64,000 nucleotides of DNA from Scilla litardierei (taxonomy: Eukaryota; Streptophyta; Magnoliopsida; Asparagales; Asparagaceae), in contig CM061138.1 in the NCBI GenBank assembly GCA_030789695.1, positions 177,712,051-177,776,050 on the forward strand, written 5' to 3'. Position 1 is the stretch's first letter, and every line of letters begins with the position of its first letter. The position numbers and the translations under genes were made by a program. The notes under the pieces were generated by a model, which had not been told where the DNA came from, did no database searches, and saw only the letters and a list, made by a program, of their open reading frames with translations. Of the stretch, positions 11,101 to 23,100 are shown piece by piece.

Positions 11101-14100
11101 GCGAATATCGGGAATATAGCAGGGATATTGACTAAATTTTGGAGTGTCATATCAGTGGCTTATATGTAAGTATAAATGTATCTAAGAAGATGTAAACTAT
11201 ACCAACTCAAATAAAAGTATGTTTTGGTTATACTTATCTCGTTAAACACGAATATCGGGGATATTGACTAACTATCGGAGTGTCATATCAGAGGCTAAAA
11301 ATTGATGTCAAATAAAAGCATAGGTGTCTAAGAAAATATAAACTATAGAAACTCAAATAAAAGTATGTTTTGGGTATACTTACATCATTAAACGTGAATA
11401 CTGGCCATCCACTTGGTGGAATATTTCTTTAAGTGATCACAAACCAAGCGAGTTAAATATTCACAAAATATGATTCACGTGAATCAATATTAACAGTGTG
11501 AAGATGAAAATCAATAATTGAAAAAAATGTAAAAATGTAAAAAAGGGAAAGAATACTCACCTTGATGGGAAAACCCTCTTGAGAAGAACAAATGCTGGAA
11601 TGAAAAAACCGACAACCGGAAAAATTCAGAAAAAGAAAAAAATGAAAAAAATGAAAAAGGTAACGAATACTAGGTAGTAAATACTAAACTTGAATGAAAA
11701 ATCTCTTGCAAAGATCGGAAACCGGATGTCAAAGCTCGATCGACGGTAAAAACCCAAAACTGGAAGGAAATAAAATCAAAAGCTAAAAAAATGAAAAACT
11801 GAAAAAGGGCTCGATTACTCACATTGATCAGAAAACACTTCCTTGCAAAGATTGAATGCTGGACTCTAAAGCTCAATCGATTGTCGTTGAAAATTTTCGC
11901 CAGACAGAGCTGACATGTGCGGCGTAAGGAGCTGAGTGTCGAGCGGAGCGGAGCGACGTGATTAGAATTAGGAAAAAGCAGCGATTATCTCTTAAAAATC
12001 TCGATGCCTCTTGTTGTTTTAAGTAAATAATTGGGTCAGGTGACTCGGGTTGGATCCATTTTTAAGTGGACCGACTCGCTAATTTTATTTTTAAAAAACG
12101 ACAAATTGCGGTCGATATTTCAAAGGTATATTATCGGCCGCGATATCGGCCGCAACCCGATATTGTGGCGATATTTCCCAAACTATCGGAAACCGCAATA
12201 TATAAGCCTATATCGTATCGGCCTAGTGATAAAACTGATATTACGGCCGATATATCGGATGTCAGACCGATATTTAGAACACTGGTTACTAGTGAAAACA
12301 ATATATGCTACGAATAGAGATATGCCAACATTTATATAAAAGTTCTCATTTAAATAACAAGAAACTGTAAATATTTACGATTTTAAATTCAGGGTTCTGT
12401 GGTTATTATGGCAAAATCCATGTCCTCAAGTACGTGGGTCTCCTCTGACTCCGTCCCCACACATAGTGGAAACTGTAAACAATATATGCTACGAACAAAG
12501 ATATACCAACATACTCATGGAATTTCTCATTAAAATAAACAGGAAACTGTACATATTTACATCTTTAAAGTCAGGTTCTGCGGCTATTATGGCAAAATCC
12601 GTGTCCTCAAATACGGGGGTATCCTCTGACTCCGCCCCCACACCTAGTGGTGCAATAAAAGCGATGACCCACCAGGTAAATCACAATAATTCTAAAATTT
12701 TGTAATTTAAACATGTGAGCACGAGTAAACACCAACTAGAAAGTAGGAATTGGGAACTGGGAATAGATAACAGATTAATTAATACTTTCTATTAAGCATG
12801 CACGGGAATTTAAGACAAACATGCAACTTAGTTGATAATTTAAAGCGATACTAATATGGAATCATATTGTAGAGTACATTAAGCAATTAAGGAGTCCACC
12901 ACGGGGCCAGGCCCAAAGTAGGAACAGTAAGGGCCATGAGTCCAAAGAGTAACAGTGTGAAACTTATTAGTTAAGACCGACGATATATCAGGGGTCCATC
13001 GGATTCATGATGTGACCCGTTCGAAACACCTGATGTACTAAAGTCAATTGAAGCATGGCTTCAGTCGCTACCGCACTCTCACTAATATGATTTACCCCAA
13101 AACCCAGTAAGTTTGAAGTGCCAAGTGTAGGACACATGTACATATCTCAGTGTCTCAGTGATGCATTACAAGTGTATTTCTCAATTAGTATTATCTTTTT
13201 AAAACATGATTTATAGAGTAAAACTTTGAACTAAGTTTAGGGCCACATCGAAACGAATTCAATTGATGATGTGTTATGTCATTTCAGTTCCAGTCACGTT
13301 TTCAACATTCTATTCTATCAAGTGAGCTTCAACAGGACAGTAACAATTCATATATTCCACTGACTTTTCAATTTATTTTGGTTTCCATAGCACACTCAAC
13401 ATATTAGTCATTTCCAATGTCATGTGCAACTGTGCAAGATTATACTATATTTATCCTGGGAACATGCAGTATTTAATAATGGAACAATGAAACATTTAGC
13501 ATGCTATAAACATTACACTAATTAAAACTTATAACATGGAACATACATGAGATATATTAACATATATCATGGAGCACATGCAGGAAGTCTAAATTTTAAG
13601 ACATAAGTAATAAACTCAAGCTAACCTGGAAGTTAAGTAGCGAACTGATGCGATCATTACTTATGAGAGGAGGAGGAGGAGGCGCAAGCATAAGGTTCAC
13701 GAGCCACAGAAGCCCAAGGATTAAAACTGCTATGCACACTACAAGTCAGGGAGTATTTACTTTATGCATCATGGGGCGGGAATAAAAAAGGCCAGCCGGC
13801 CCTAGTTTTGTTTATCGAATATTTTGAGTGATTGTTCTTCCAATTTTCCTTGAGAGAGATCTAGAAGAGGTTTACGCTTTTTCCTTGCAAAAGTTAGGAG
13901 AGTTGGATCTACTCTACAAAAAGAGATACATTTATCTTATCTTGTTATCTTTGATTGTTATTCCAATAAAATTCCCACTTTTACCCAATTTTGTGCCCTA
14001 GTTTATATCAAATTGGTATCAGAGCGTCAGATCCATGGCGAGCACAAGGCAGATGGAAAGGATCGAGGTGTTGGAAGAAAAGCTCGGAACCGAGATCGCG

Positions 14101-17100
14101 GAACGAAAGGAGATCGAAGGATCGAGTGCTGATTTGAAGGAAGATTTTAAGGCTTCTGTTTCAGAGTGTTTTCTCACTACAAAGCGTTGACCGTGGAGAA
14201 CCCGGTCAACGTGGTCAAGGGGCCCGCTTTGGGTCCCTTGGGGGGCTTCGAATTGGTGCAGAAGGGGCGAGGGGAAGCCTCGGCCCTGGTTGAGACGCTC
14301 GGCCTCGGATAGACGTGCTCGGCCTCGGCTGAAAGGGGGACGAGGGGTAGCCTCAGTCGCCCGGGTAGATGCACGGCCGACGGGAGGCGAGGGGGAATCT
14401 CGGACCCGACTAAGACGCTCGGCCTCGGTAGGGCGTGCTCGGCCTCGGCAGGTTGACGGTGAGGGGAAGCCTCACTATCTAGTCGATCGAGTGGTCGGAG
14501 AGGGGCGAGGGGTAGCCTCGGCCCGTTGATCAGCTGTCCACCTGCGTAGACGAGAACGCTCGTCAGGGGGCCGGACCTTGGTTCCGGCCAAATCCCCTCC
14601 GATGCCTAAGTCAGATAGTGATCTGAGAAAGGAGGCCCGGCGGAGACGGTTCGACTCGTGAGGAGATCGTAACGGCGTCTCTCGGCGCGAGCGGGGGAGG
14701 AAGGAGATGAATTGGGGGAACGAGGTCGTTGATGGAGTACCTTAGGTTTTGTTACCTGAGATGCGGTCCTCTTCTTTGTCGTCCTCCGAGCCCTTTTGTA
14801 GAACTCCCTGCGTGATTGCCTCTGGCCCACGTCCCACGCCCGCCCTCGATCGTGCCCCATCAATCCGCCCCCTCGCCGCCGCTCTCTTCGCCCTTCCAGC
14901 ACCTCCCCATTACCGCCATTTAGTGGTCGCGCGTTCGGGGGAACGGTTTTCGCAGGAGTGGGTGAGTGTCCAGCGGGTTATCGGGGCCGGGTCGGATCGA
15001 CATTCGAGAAGATCCCTTACATGGCCTTTGTTGAATGGGCTTGAGGATGCAGGTGGGCCTTCGACCAGTAGTCGGGCTCCTGGGCTCGTGTCTTTTGGGG
15101 TCTCGGTCAAATAGGCGTAACAATTGCCCCCATCGGTCGAGTTGATTGGCTTCGGCCTGTTCGGCTCGGCCGATGTGACCTATGCCGATTTTGACAAGCT
15201 CGCCAGTCGATGCCGACTCATTTATTAGTCGTCATCATGGGTGGGCCCGTTCGATATTTTTAAGGCGCGGGCTCCGAAGCGCCGTCGGTCCTCTGATGCC
15301 GCCACGTGTGGCTGCAAACTTACCCCCTCCGTTCGCGGGGCCGTCTTCAATTGAGAAGCTGAGGGGTTCGGGCGCCACCATCGGTGGGATCGATCGGCCT
15401 CGGCTAGCTTGGTATAACAGCTTCGCCTCCTGGGGTTCCGAGTGGCGCTTCAGCCGAGGTGTGGTCATAAATGTAGGTCATGATGAGGCGGATCGATTGG
15501 ACTTCCCCTGGCGCCAGTTTCGAAACGCCGCCAGTTCTTCGAAGCCTGCCGCGCGTTCTTGTCAGCCGCTTCGAATTCACCCCTGCGCCCGGTATATAAA
15601 ATCCTCAGCCGCGTTGATCTCCACTTCTCTCTTGCTTCTCCCGGTATTCAAAGCTTTCCACAACTCGGAGTTTCCCGTCGCCTTCGCTTCCTTGCCTTCT
15701 CCAGACTAGTCGAAAAAAGGTAATTCATCTCTCGCTTTCATCTCATGGCTGCCCTTAGGATAGGCGGTTCTGGTCAAAGGGCAAGGGATCCTTCGGAGTC
15801 CAGGCGGGGTGAGCCCCGGCTAGGGGGATCAGGTTCCCCCGCCGGGAGTCGTTCTCTTCAGGATAAGGGGAAGGAGAAACTTTTTCCAGACTACGCCCGT
15901 GATGACGTGGCGTCGGCTGCCGTACGGCTTAATGTGCCCCCGGTTGTCCTCCGTACGCCGTCGAGGACCCCTCCTTCGGTGGCCGCGGAGATCCGGGAAA
16001 GATATCTCTGCTTCCCATACGAGGTTCGGGTTCCATTTGTCGACGAGCGGATTTGCCTTCCGAGGAGCAATGAGGTCGGCGTCTACGTCGAGATGTTCCG
16101 CCTGGGTCTTCGCTTCCCGCTCCATCCCTTCATCCAGGTCATGGAACATTTCACAGTGTCCCTGTGTCAGTTCACCCCGTGTTCGATCGCGGTACTGACG
16201 AGCTTCGTAACGCTCTGCTGTACCCGTGGTCTGGAGCCGACTCTCCCCCTTCTCTTCCACTTTTACCAGGTCCAGACGGTCGGTCCGGGGTCATGGCTGC
16301 TACTCCGAGCTCGTTCGAGGAGGGAATGCCTGATCGGGTTACCCCGCTGGTCAGGGGATTGGAACTTGGATTATGTTTTCGTGGTCTTCTTGGGTGAGGC
16401 CCAGATTCTAACAAGCTGGGGCAGTTCTGTCCATCCTCGCCCGTCGTTAGTTCTCTCAGACGCCGACCGGGCAGCCGCTGCGCTTCTGTTGGCTCTTCCT
16501 TTGGAAACGAAGTCCATCTGGTCTTTGTTGGACGACCTACTCCTGAAGGCCGTCTTGTGGTCTCCGGGTAGGTCGCTTTTTCATCCCCGGATCGCCCTAT
16601 GACTCATCCTGATTTCGGTCTCCTTTGCAGGGATGGCTGGCCGCGAATTCGTCCGTGACGTCGATGAGTTGATCCGTCGTGGAGCCGCTCGGAGCCGAGG
16701 TAGTACCTCTGGAAGGGCGCCTCGGAGGACCGTTGAGGAGGAAGTGCGCCGAGCCGAGCCTTCCGTGGGTAAGGTGGTGGCCTCGCCTCCCGCCTCTTCT
16801 TCTGGCGATCCCCTTCCGGGGGGTGAGGATGGTGCGAGGCGGAAGCGTTCCCCTCCGGCGCCTTCGGAGCCCCATGGTGGAAAGAAGAGGAAGGAGGACG
16901 TGGATCCCTCCGGTCCGGCAGGTTCCGCGCTTCCCGTGGCGACCGCCGGGGATCCTTCGATAGCTTTGCCAGCCACCCCCCTCGCAGCGTCTTCGCCCGT
17001 ATCACCAGGGGTCGGGGCCTTGTTGGCGAGCGACTTGGCTTCGATCGTCGTCCCTGGGAGTTCGATGTTTGTTGACCGAGCCCTGGCTCAGCAGGTTGCC

Positions 17101-20100
17101 GAGGTCTCCGTCCCTCCCCGGGACCGCAGCCTCCTCAAGAAGATCCCGGCCGACAAGATGTCGGATTCCTTGGTCTGGATCCTTCAACAGGTTCGGTTAT
17201 CTTGCTATCCTCTCTTTCTCTTTATCCTCTCCTTAGTCCATGTCTCGTCTTTTCAGGGTTCAGCGCTCGCTGTGGAGTTGCAGTGTCGAGCCGTCCGCTT
17301 GAGGGAGCTGGAGGAGTCCTCCATGAGGGCTCAGGAGCGGGCCGGGGCGGCTGAGGTGGCTATGACGGAGGCCCAGATGGAGTCTCGGCGTCTCAACCTC
17401 CGTGTGGCCGAGTTGGAGGGATGAGTGGGTGACCTCCAGGGAAAGCTGGAGGATGCTCATCAGTCGGCTGAGGAAGCGGCGGAGTCGTTCCGCCTGGAGA
17501 GGGAGGAGCTTCAGAGGGAACTGTCGGATCGGCGCCAGGTGGTGCGGCTTGCAGAGGAGGTGGAGAAGGGCGTCGTCGAGACCCTGGGGAAGAGGATCTT
17601 CGAGGTTCTCAGGGGGGCTTTCGGTAAGTATGAAGACCTCATCGCCCCTCGGATCGTCGAAGTCGTCCAGTCTTCTTTCCGGGAATGTGCGGAGCGTGTT
17701 CGGCAAGCCCCACCGCCGGTCGATCCCCCTCGCTCCGAGCAGGGCGAAGTGCCCGAGGATGTGTCCTCCCGAGCTCGGGCTCCCTAAGCCGTCCCTCCCG
17801 GCCTTATCCTCAAATTTTTAAGCGTTCGCTTCGCTTTGGGCCAGTCTACTTGAAATGGATCCCTGGCCCCCGCTATCTCCTTCGGCTTCGTTATCGGCTC
17901 CATGGCCAATAATTGCTGGTTGCATGGCTGCTAGCTTGGGCTACCTGCTTCGGGTCTTTTGTCAACCAATTTTGCTCTGTCGGTGTCGATCTAGCTTCTG
18001 TAGGCGAAAAACTCTGTCATTCGTCGTGAGTAGATTGTTTGTAGGGTGTTTCCTTCGCCTTGATCCCCTGTAAATAAGACACATTTTTGTATTCTGGTTA
18101 GCTATTATAAACGAAATCGACTTACTTGGACTTCTTGTGTACTTTGCGTTGTCGCCTTGTTCTTGGCTTAGGAATGGACGAAGCTGGCGTTGGCTGGGGG
18201 GATTCTCCCCAGACTTAGGGGCGCAGGAGTCGGTCAGCGAGGGCAGAGCTCCTCGGCTTAGGACCGGTCGGCGTCCGTGTCTGCTGGGGGAATTGCCCCC
18301 AGACTTATGAGCGCTGGTGTCGGTCGGCGATGGCAAAGCTCCTCGGCTTAGGACCGGTCGGCGTCCGTGCCTGCTGGGGGAATTGCCCCCAGACTTATGA
18401 GCGCTGGAGTCGGTCGGCGAGGGCAAAGCTCCTCGGTCGGCGTCCGTGCCTGCTGGGGGAATTGCCCCCAGACTTATGGGCGCTGGAGTCGGTGGGCGAG
18501 GGCAAAGCTCCTCGGCTTAGGACCGGTCGGCGTCCGCGCCTGCTGGGGGAATTGCCCCCAGACTTATGAGCGCTGGAGTCGGTCGGCGAGGGCAAAGCTC
18601 CTCGGTCGGCGTCCGTGCCTGTTGGGGGAATTGCCCCCAGACTTATGGGCGCTGGAGTCGGTCGGCGAGGGCAAAGCTCCTCGGCTTAGGATCGGTCGGC
18701 GTCCGTGCCTGCTGGGGGAATTGCCCCCAGACTTATGGGCGCTGGAGTCGGTCGGCGAGGGCAAAGCTCCTCTTCCTCCTCCAGTGAGGCGGCGGTCCCC
18801 AACCTTTCATGCTATTGGTGTCATGTCAACTCCATCGGGGTTTTAAATGAAGATAACAAAAAGGGATGCATTTGTACTCTCAAGAGTCCTGCCGGACCGG
18901 TACATTTGGAGGAAATGGAAAAAAAAGAAATGAAGCTAGACAGAGGGATGTAAACTTAGATAACTCCCTCATACTAGGCCGCTTCCGGGGGGAGAGACGT
19001 CGCCCGCTCACTCTATGATGCGGAGGGGGCCTTGGATGGTGTTGATCTTCTTCCCTTTGTCTGGCTGTGTGGAGGTCCCTTCTCCGTGGGCCGGCTCGTC
19101 GGCCTGATTCCTGGCGTGCCCTCGGCTCATCAGCTTCTCAATGTCCTTTTTCAAATGCCAGCAATCTTCTGTGTCATGACCATCGTCCTTGTGGTACTTG
19201 CAGTACTTCTCCCTGTTCTTCCCGCCTCTTTTAGCCTTCGGTGGGGGGCGATCAGCTTGCTCTTCCTTCTGTACTTGGGCGAGAATGGCGTCCGGGGTGA
19301 TGTCCCTCGCGCTTTCTCCCCGCTGCCTGTTCCTCTGCCTCTTCTCGGTCCGGTACCCTTCGGGGCTAACTCGTCCGCCGTCGCCGCGCTTGGTCCCTCG
19401 AGCGGCTTTTCCTGCATCCTCGGCCAAGGCCTCCTCGGTCAGCATGAAGCGTTCGGCCCTTGCCATGATCCCGGGGAGGTCCTTCGGGGGGTCGTTGTGT
19501 AGGGACTTCTTCTTGAGGCCCCTGTGGCGAAGTCCTTTCTTAAGGGCCGTCTGGACCACCAGGTCGGGTGGGTTGTTCACGTTCAGCCTTTCCGCATTGA
19601 AGCGGCGCATGAACTGTCGGAGTGGCTCGGCCGGGCCTTGCACTATGTTGAACAGATGTTCAGCACCAGGTTTGATCAGCCTCCCCGCCATGAACTGTTT
19701 GCAGAACAACTGGGCGAGTTGTTCGAAACTGTCGATGGAGCGGCCGGGCAGGCTGTGGTACCAGATCCTCGCCGCTCCCCTGAGAGTAGAATAGAAGCCC
19801 CGGCAAAGCAGGTCATCGTCAGCTCCCTGGAAGGCCATGTCCCCCTCGTAGCCCATCACGTGGTGTGCCGGGTCTCCTATTCCGTCGTACTTTCTCAGCA
19901 CCGGGATCCTGAATCGAGAGGGGACCCGTGCGTCGGTTATTCTCCGTGATAAGGGACACCGGTCTCCGTGGATGCCTCCGGGGATGCGGTACTCGCCTGC
20001 CTCTGGATCGATCGGAGGTGGAGGTAGCACCGGCGCCAGCGGGGCTGGCTCCGCAGCCTTCGCCACGCTGGGGGTTGGGCTGCCCCGACGCTCCCGACTC

Positions 20101-23100
20101 CTCCTGCGGGAGCTCCTGCTCCGCCGTGATCGGTCTCTCGAGTGGTGTCGTTCGCTTCTCCTGCGGTGGGACGACCGTGATCGACGAGACGATGCCGTCC
20201 TCGATTCGCCGTCCGTCCCTTCGGTCTCTCTTCGGCTCCTTTCACGATAGGGTGAGGAGGCGCGTGACCTCGCCTGTCGAGAGCCGGACAGCGTGAACCG
20301 ACGCTCCGTGTTCGGTTTCTGGGCCCCGTGGTCGTCGACCACGGCAGACCGCAAGTGCGGGGGATCTCCGGTCCATCGATGGCCGTCCAACGTGCCCCTG
20401 TTGGGCGGCGCCGGGCCGACGAGTTGCTGCACCGTCGCGACCAACGTCTGGAGGCTTGCGTTGGTCTCCTGAGCCAGGGCGCGGAGTTGTTCTTGCGTGG
20501 CCAGTTCTGAGCCGCCGGTCTCTTCGGTTGAGAGGGCATGGTGGTCGCCGACGGGTATGTCCTCGGGGTTGCCATTTGATGCGTCATTCCCCTCCTCCGG
20601 GATGGGGGGCATGCGCTTCCTTCCGTTGCAGGCTCGTGCCATTGTTGGTGTGGTTTTCTGCTTTGTGGGATGATTTTCAGGTTCCCACAGACGGCGCCAG
20701 ATGTTTCAGAGTGTTTTCTCACTACAAAGCGTTGACCGTGGAGAACCCGGTCAACGTGGTCAAGGGGCCCGCTTTGGGTCCCTTGGGGGGCTTCGAATTG
20801 GTGCAGAAGGGGCGAGGGGAAGCCTCGGCCCTGGTTGAGACGCTCGGCCTCGGATAGACGTGCTCGGCCTCGGCTGAAAGAGGGACGAGGGGTAGCCTCA
20901 GTCGCCCGGGTAGATGCACGGTCGACGGGAGGCGAGGGGGAATCTCGGACCCGACTAAGACGCTCGGCCTCGGTAGGGCGTGCTCGGCCTCGGCAGGTTG
21001 ACGGTGAGGGGAAGCCTCACTATCCAGTCGATCGAGTGGTCGGAGAGGGGCGAGGGGTAGCCTCGGCCCGTTGATCAGCTGTCCACCTGCGTAGACGAGA
21101 ACGCTCGTCAGGGGGCCGGACCTTGGTTCCGGCCAAATCCCCTCCGATGCCTAAGTCAGATAGTGATCTGAGAAAGGAGGCCCGGCGGAGACGGTTCGAC
21201 TCGTGAGGAGATCGTAACGGCGTCTCTCGGCGCGAGCGGGGGAGGAATGAGATGAATTGGGGGAACGAGGTCGTTGATGGAGTACCTTAGGTTTTGTTAC
21301 CTGAGATGCGGTCCTCTTCTTCGTCGTCCTCCGAGCCCTTTTGTAGAACTCCTTGCGTGATTGCCTCTGGCCCACGTCCCACGCCCGCCCTCGATCGTGC
21401 CCCATCAATCCGCCCCCTCGCCGCCGCTCTCTTCGCCCTTCCAGCACCTCCCCATTACCGCCATTTAGTGGTCGCGCGTTCGGGGGAACGGTTTTCGCAG
21501 GAGTGGGTGAGTGTCCAGCGGGTTATCGGGGCCGGGTCGGATCGACATTCGAGAAGATCCCTTACAGGGCCTTTGTTGAATGGGCTTGAGGATGCAGGTG
21601 GGCCTTCGACCAGTAGTCGGGCTCCTGGGCTCGTGTCTTTTGGGGTCTCGGTCAAATAGGCGTAACAGCTTCAATGGAGGCGAACAAGTTGGAGATGAGT
21701 AAAGAATTAAAGGACGTGATTGCGGAAGGAACAAAGGAGATCTTGAGGGCTCTTTTGCAACGAGATCCATCGTCATCCACTTCAGATCTGAATCACCAAT
21801 CAGATCTGGCTTCGAAAGCACCTCCGACCATGAAAGATAAATGGAAGCGCGAGATTTTGAAGGATGTGGATTGGAAGAAGGATTGATCTCCGACGAGGAA
21901 AACCAACTCATTATGCTTGGCAAAAAGACCCATCGACACAACAGAGAACTAGACGAGCCCCTCGAGGTCAGATGGGGGAGAACGGAGGCCTGGCGGCTGC
22001 GCCAGGGCATTCTGTCGGCCCTGGCGCACCGCCCGGTCACCGGCGGGGCCCTGGCGATTCACCAGGGCCACCTGGAAGCCCTGGCAGCTCGCCAGGGCCA
22101 CCGCGAGGCCTTGGCGAACCGCCAGGGCCATGGCGGCTCCGTGCGAACCCGCCATGGCCCTCACGGGCCCCAGGCGGGCCGCCCGGGTGAAGGAGATGCC
22201 ATAACTGATTGCTGGGGCCCTGATGATGACTGGGCAGGTTTCGAGGGGGCCCGGAGGGCCTCGAAGAGCGTTGGGAGCATGAGCAGGGCACATGGCTTCG
22301 CCGACATGGAGTAGATGAATTCCAGGGTACTGATTTTGAGTTCGGAGAGCTTTGTGGACATCAGTAGGCTGATCTTGCAAATGAGTGGGGCCGAGGACAA
22401 GGGCCAGAGTATGAGTTCACGCGATACCATGAGGATGGCAATGAGGGTGCTTATGACGTTGGTTGGCGCGAATGGAGGGATGTTGGGCGACTAGCAAATG
22501 AGAGGGCTAGGTTTGGAGATCCCCACAGACATCAGCATCAGGATTGTTATGGAGGAGGGGATCTCTGTGCTGATGAGAGGATACAGAAGCTGAAGATGCC
22601 CATCTTCGAAGGTAGTGACGCATCTGGGTTGATCTACAAGGCGGAGAGGTATTTTGAGATTACACGGCTAACAGAGGCGGAGAAGCTGAGGGCGATTGGG
22701 ATCTGCCTGGAGGGAGAGGCCTTATCATGGTACAGATGGAGGGAGCAAGAGAGACCTGCGAGGACCTGAGACGAGTTCAAGGAGATTTTGTTGCATCGCT
22801 TCAGGGAGACACGAGGGGGAGGTGCGTACGAGCGCTGCATGCCATTAAGCAGTATGGGTCTGTGCATGACTATATCAAGCAGTTTGAGGTGCTTGCGAGC
22901 AGGGTGCGAGGGATGACAACAGAGTCTATGGAGGGGGTTTTCTTGGATGGGTTGAAGCCTGCTATCAAGGCAGAGTTTCGTACCCATATGCCTAGAGGAC
23001 TATTTGAGCAGATGGATTTGGCACAGTCGGTGGAGGATAGACTGGCCGAGGATCGCCGTACCAGAGGGACTTGGGGAGGGAATCTCGTCCTCAGGCCGTG

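Larger units (their letters stand above)
10977..13645 (-). repeat. Tekay-like LTR, right copy, first segment (5' LTR)
   Basis: In + coordinates it starts TGTAGCGCCCCAC, matching the degraded start of the left copy at 4565. It is broken by the hAT element (11042-12284) and stops at the chromovirus target site cgaac (13641-13645). The copy resumes at 28805. A typical primer binding site next to 10976 was not recognised, so that junction is either degraded or unusual. Confidence 0.83.
14157..21667 (-). mobile_element. young Tat-like non-autonomous LTR retrotransposon with gag, antisense ORF and no pol
   Basis: The element is 7511 bp and oriented on the - strand. Two 966-bp LTRs (14157-15122 and 20702-21667) differ at only about seven positions by eye. 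The target duplication gcttc is at 14152-14156 and 21668-21672. Next to the right LTR is a TGGCGCCGTCTGTGG primer binding site, as in Tat/Athila-type elements. Gag (19008-20642) is open and intact. Protease, RT, RNase H and integrase are absent, and their place holds a tandem array (18186-18774) and a spliced ORF on the opposite strand (15745-17787). The element must therefore rely on pol from another element. At about 0.7% LTR divergence it is probably a few hundred thousand years old on commonly used plant rates. The GC content is far above that of its surroundings. Confidence 0.9.

Noticed and set aside
14290..15114. Several 60-120 codon ORFs on both strands
   Set aside because: They lie wholly inside the GC-rich Tat-like LTR and recur in the other LTR at 20835-21659.
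17962..18846. Long ORFs on both strands with repeated [22 protein letters not shown] units
   Set aside because: They are translations of the 90/79-bp minisatellite. Open frames on both strands follow from units lacking stops.
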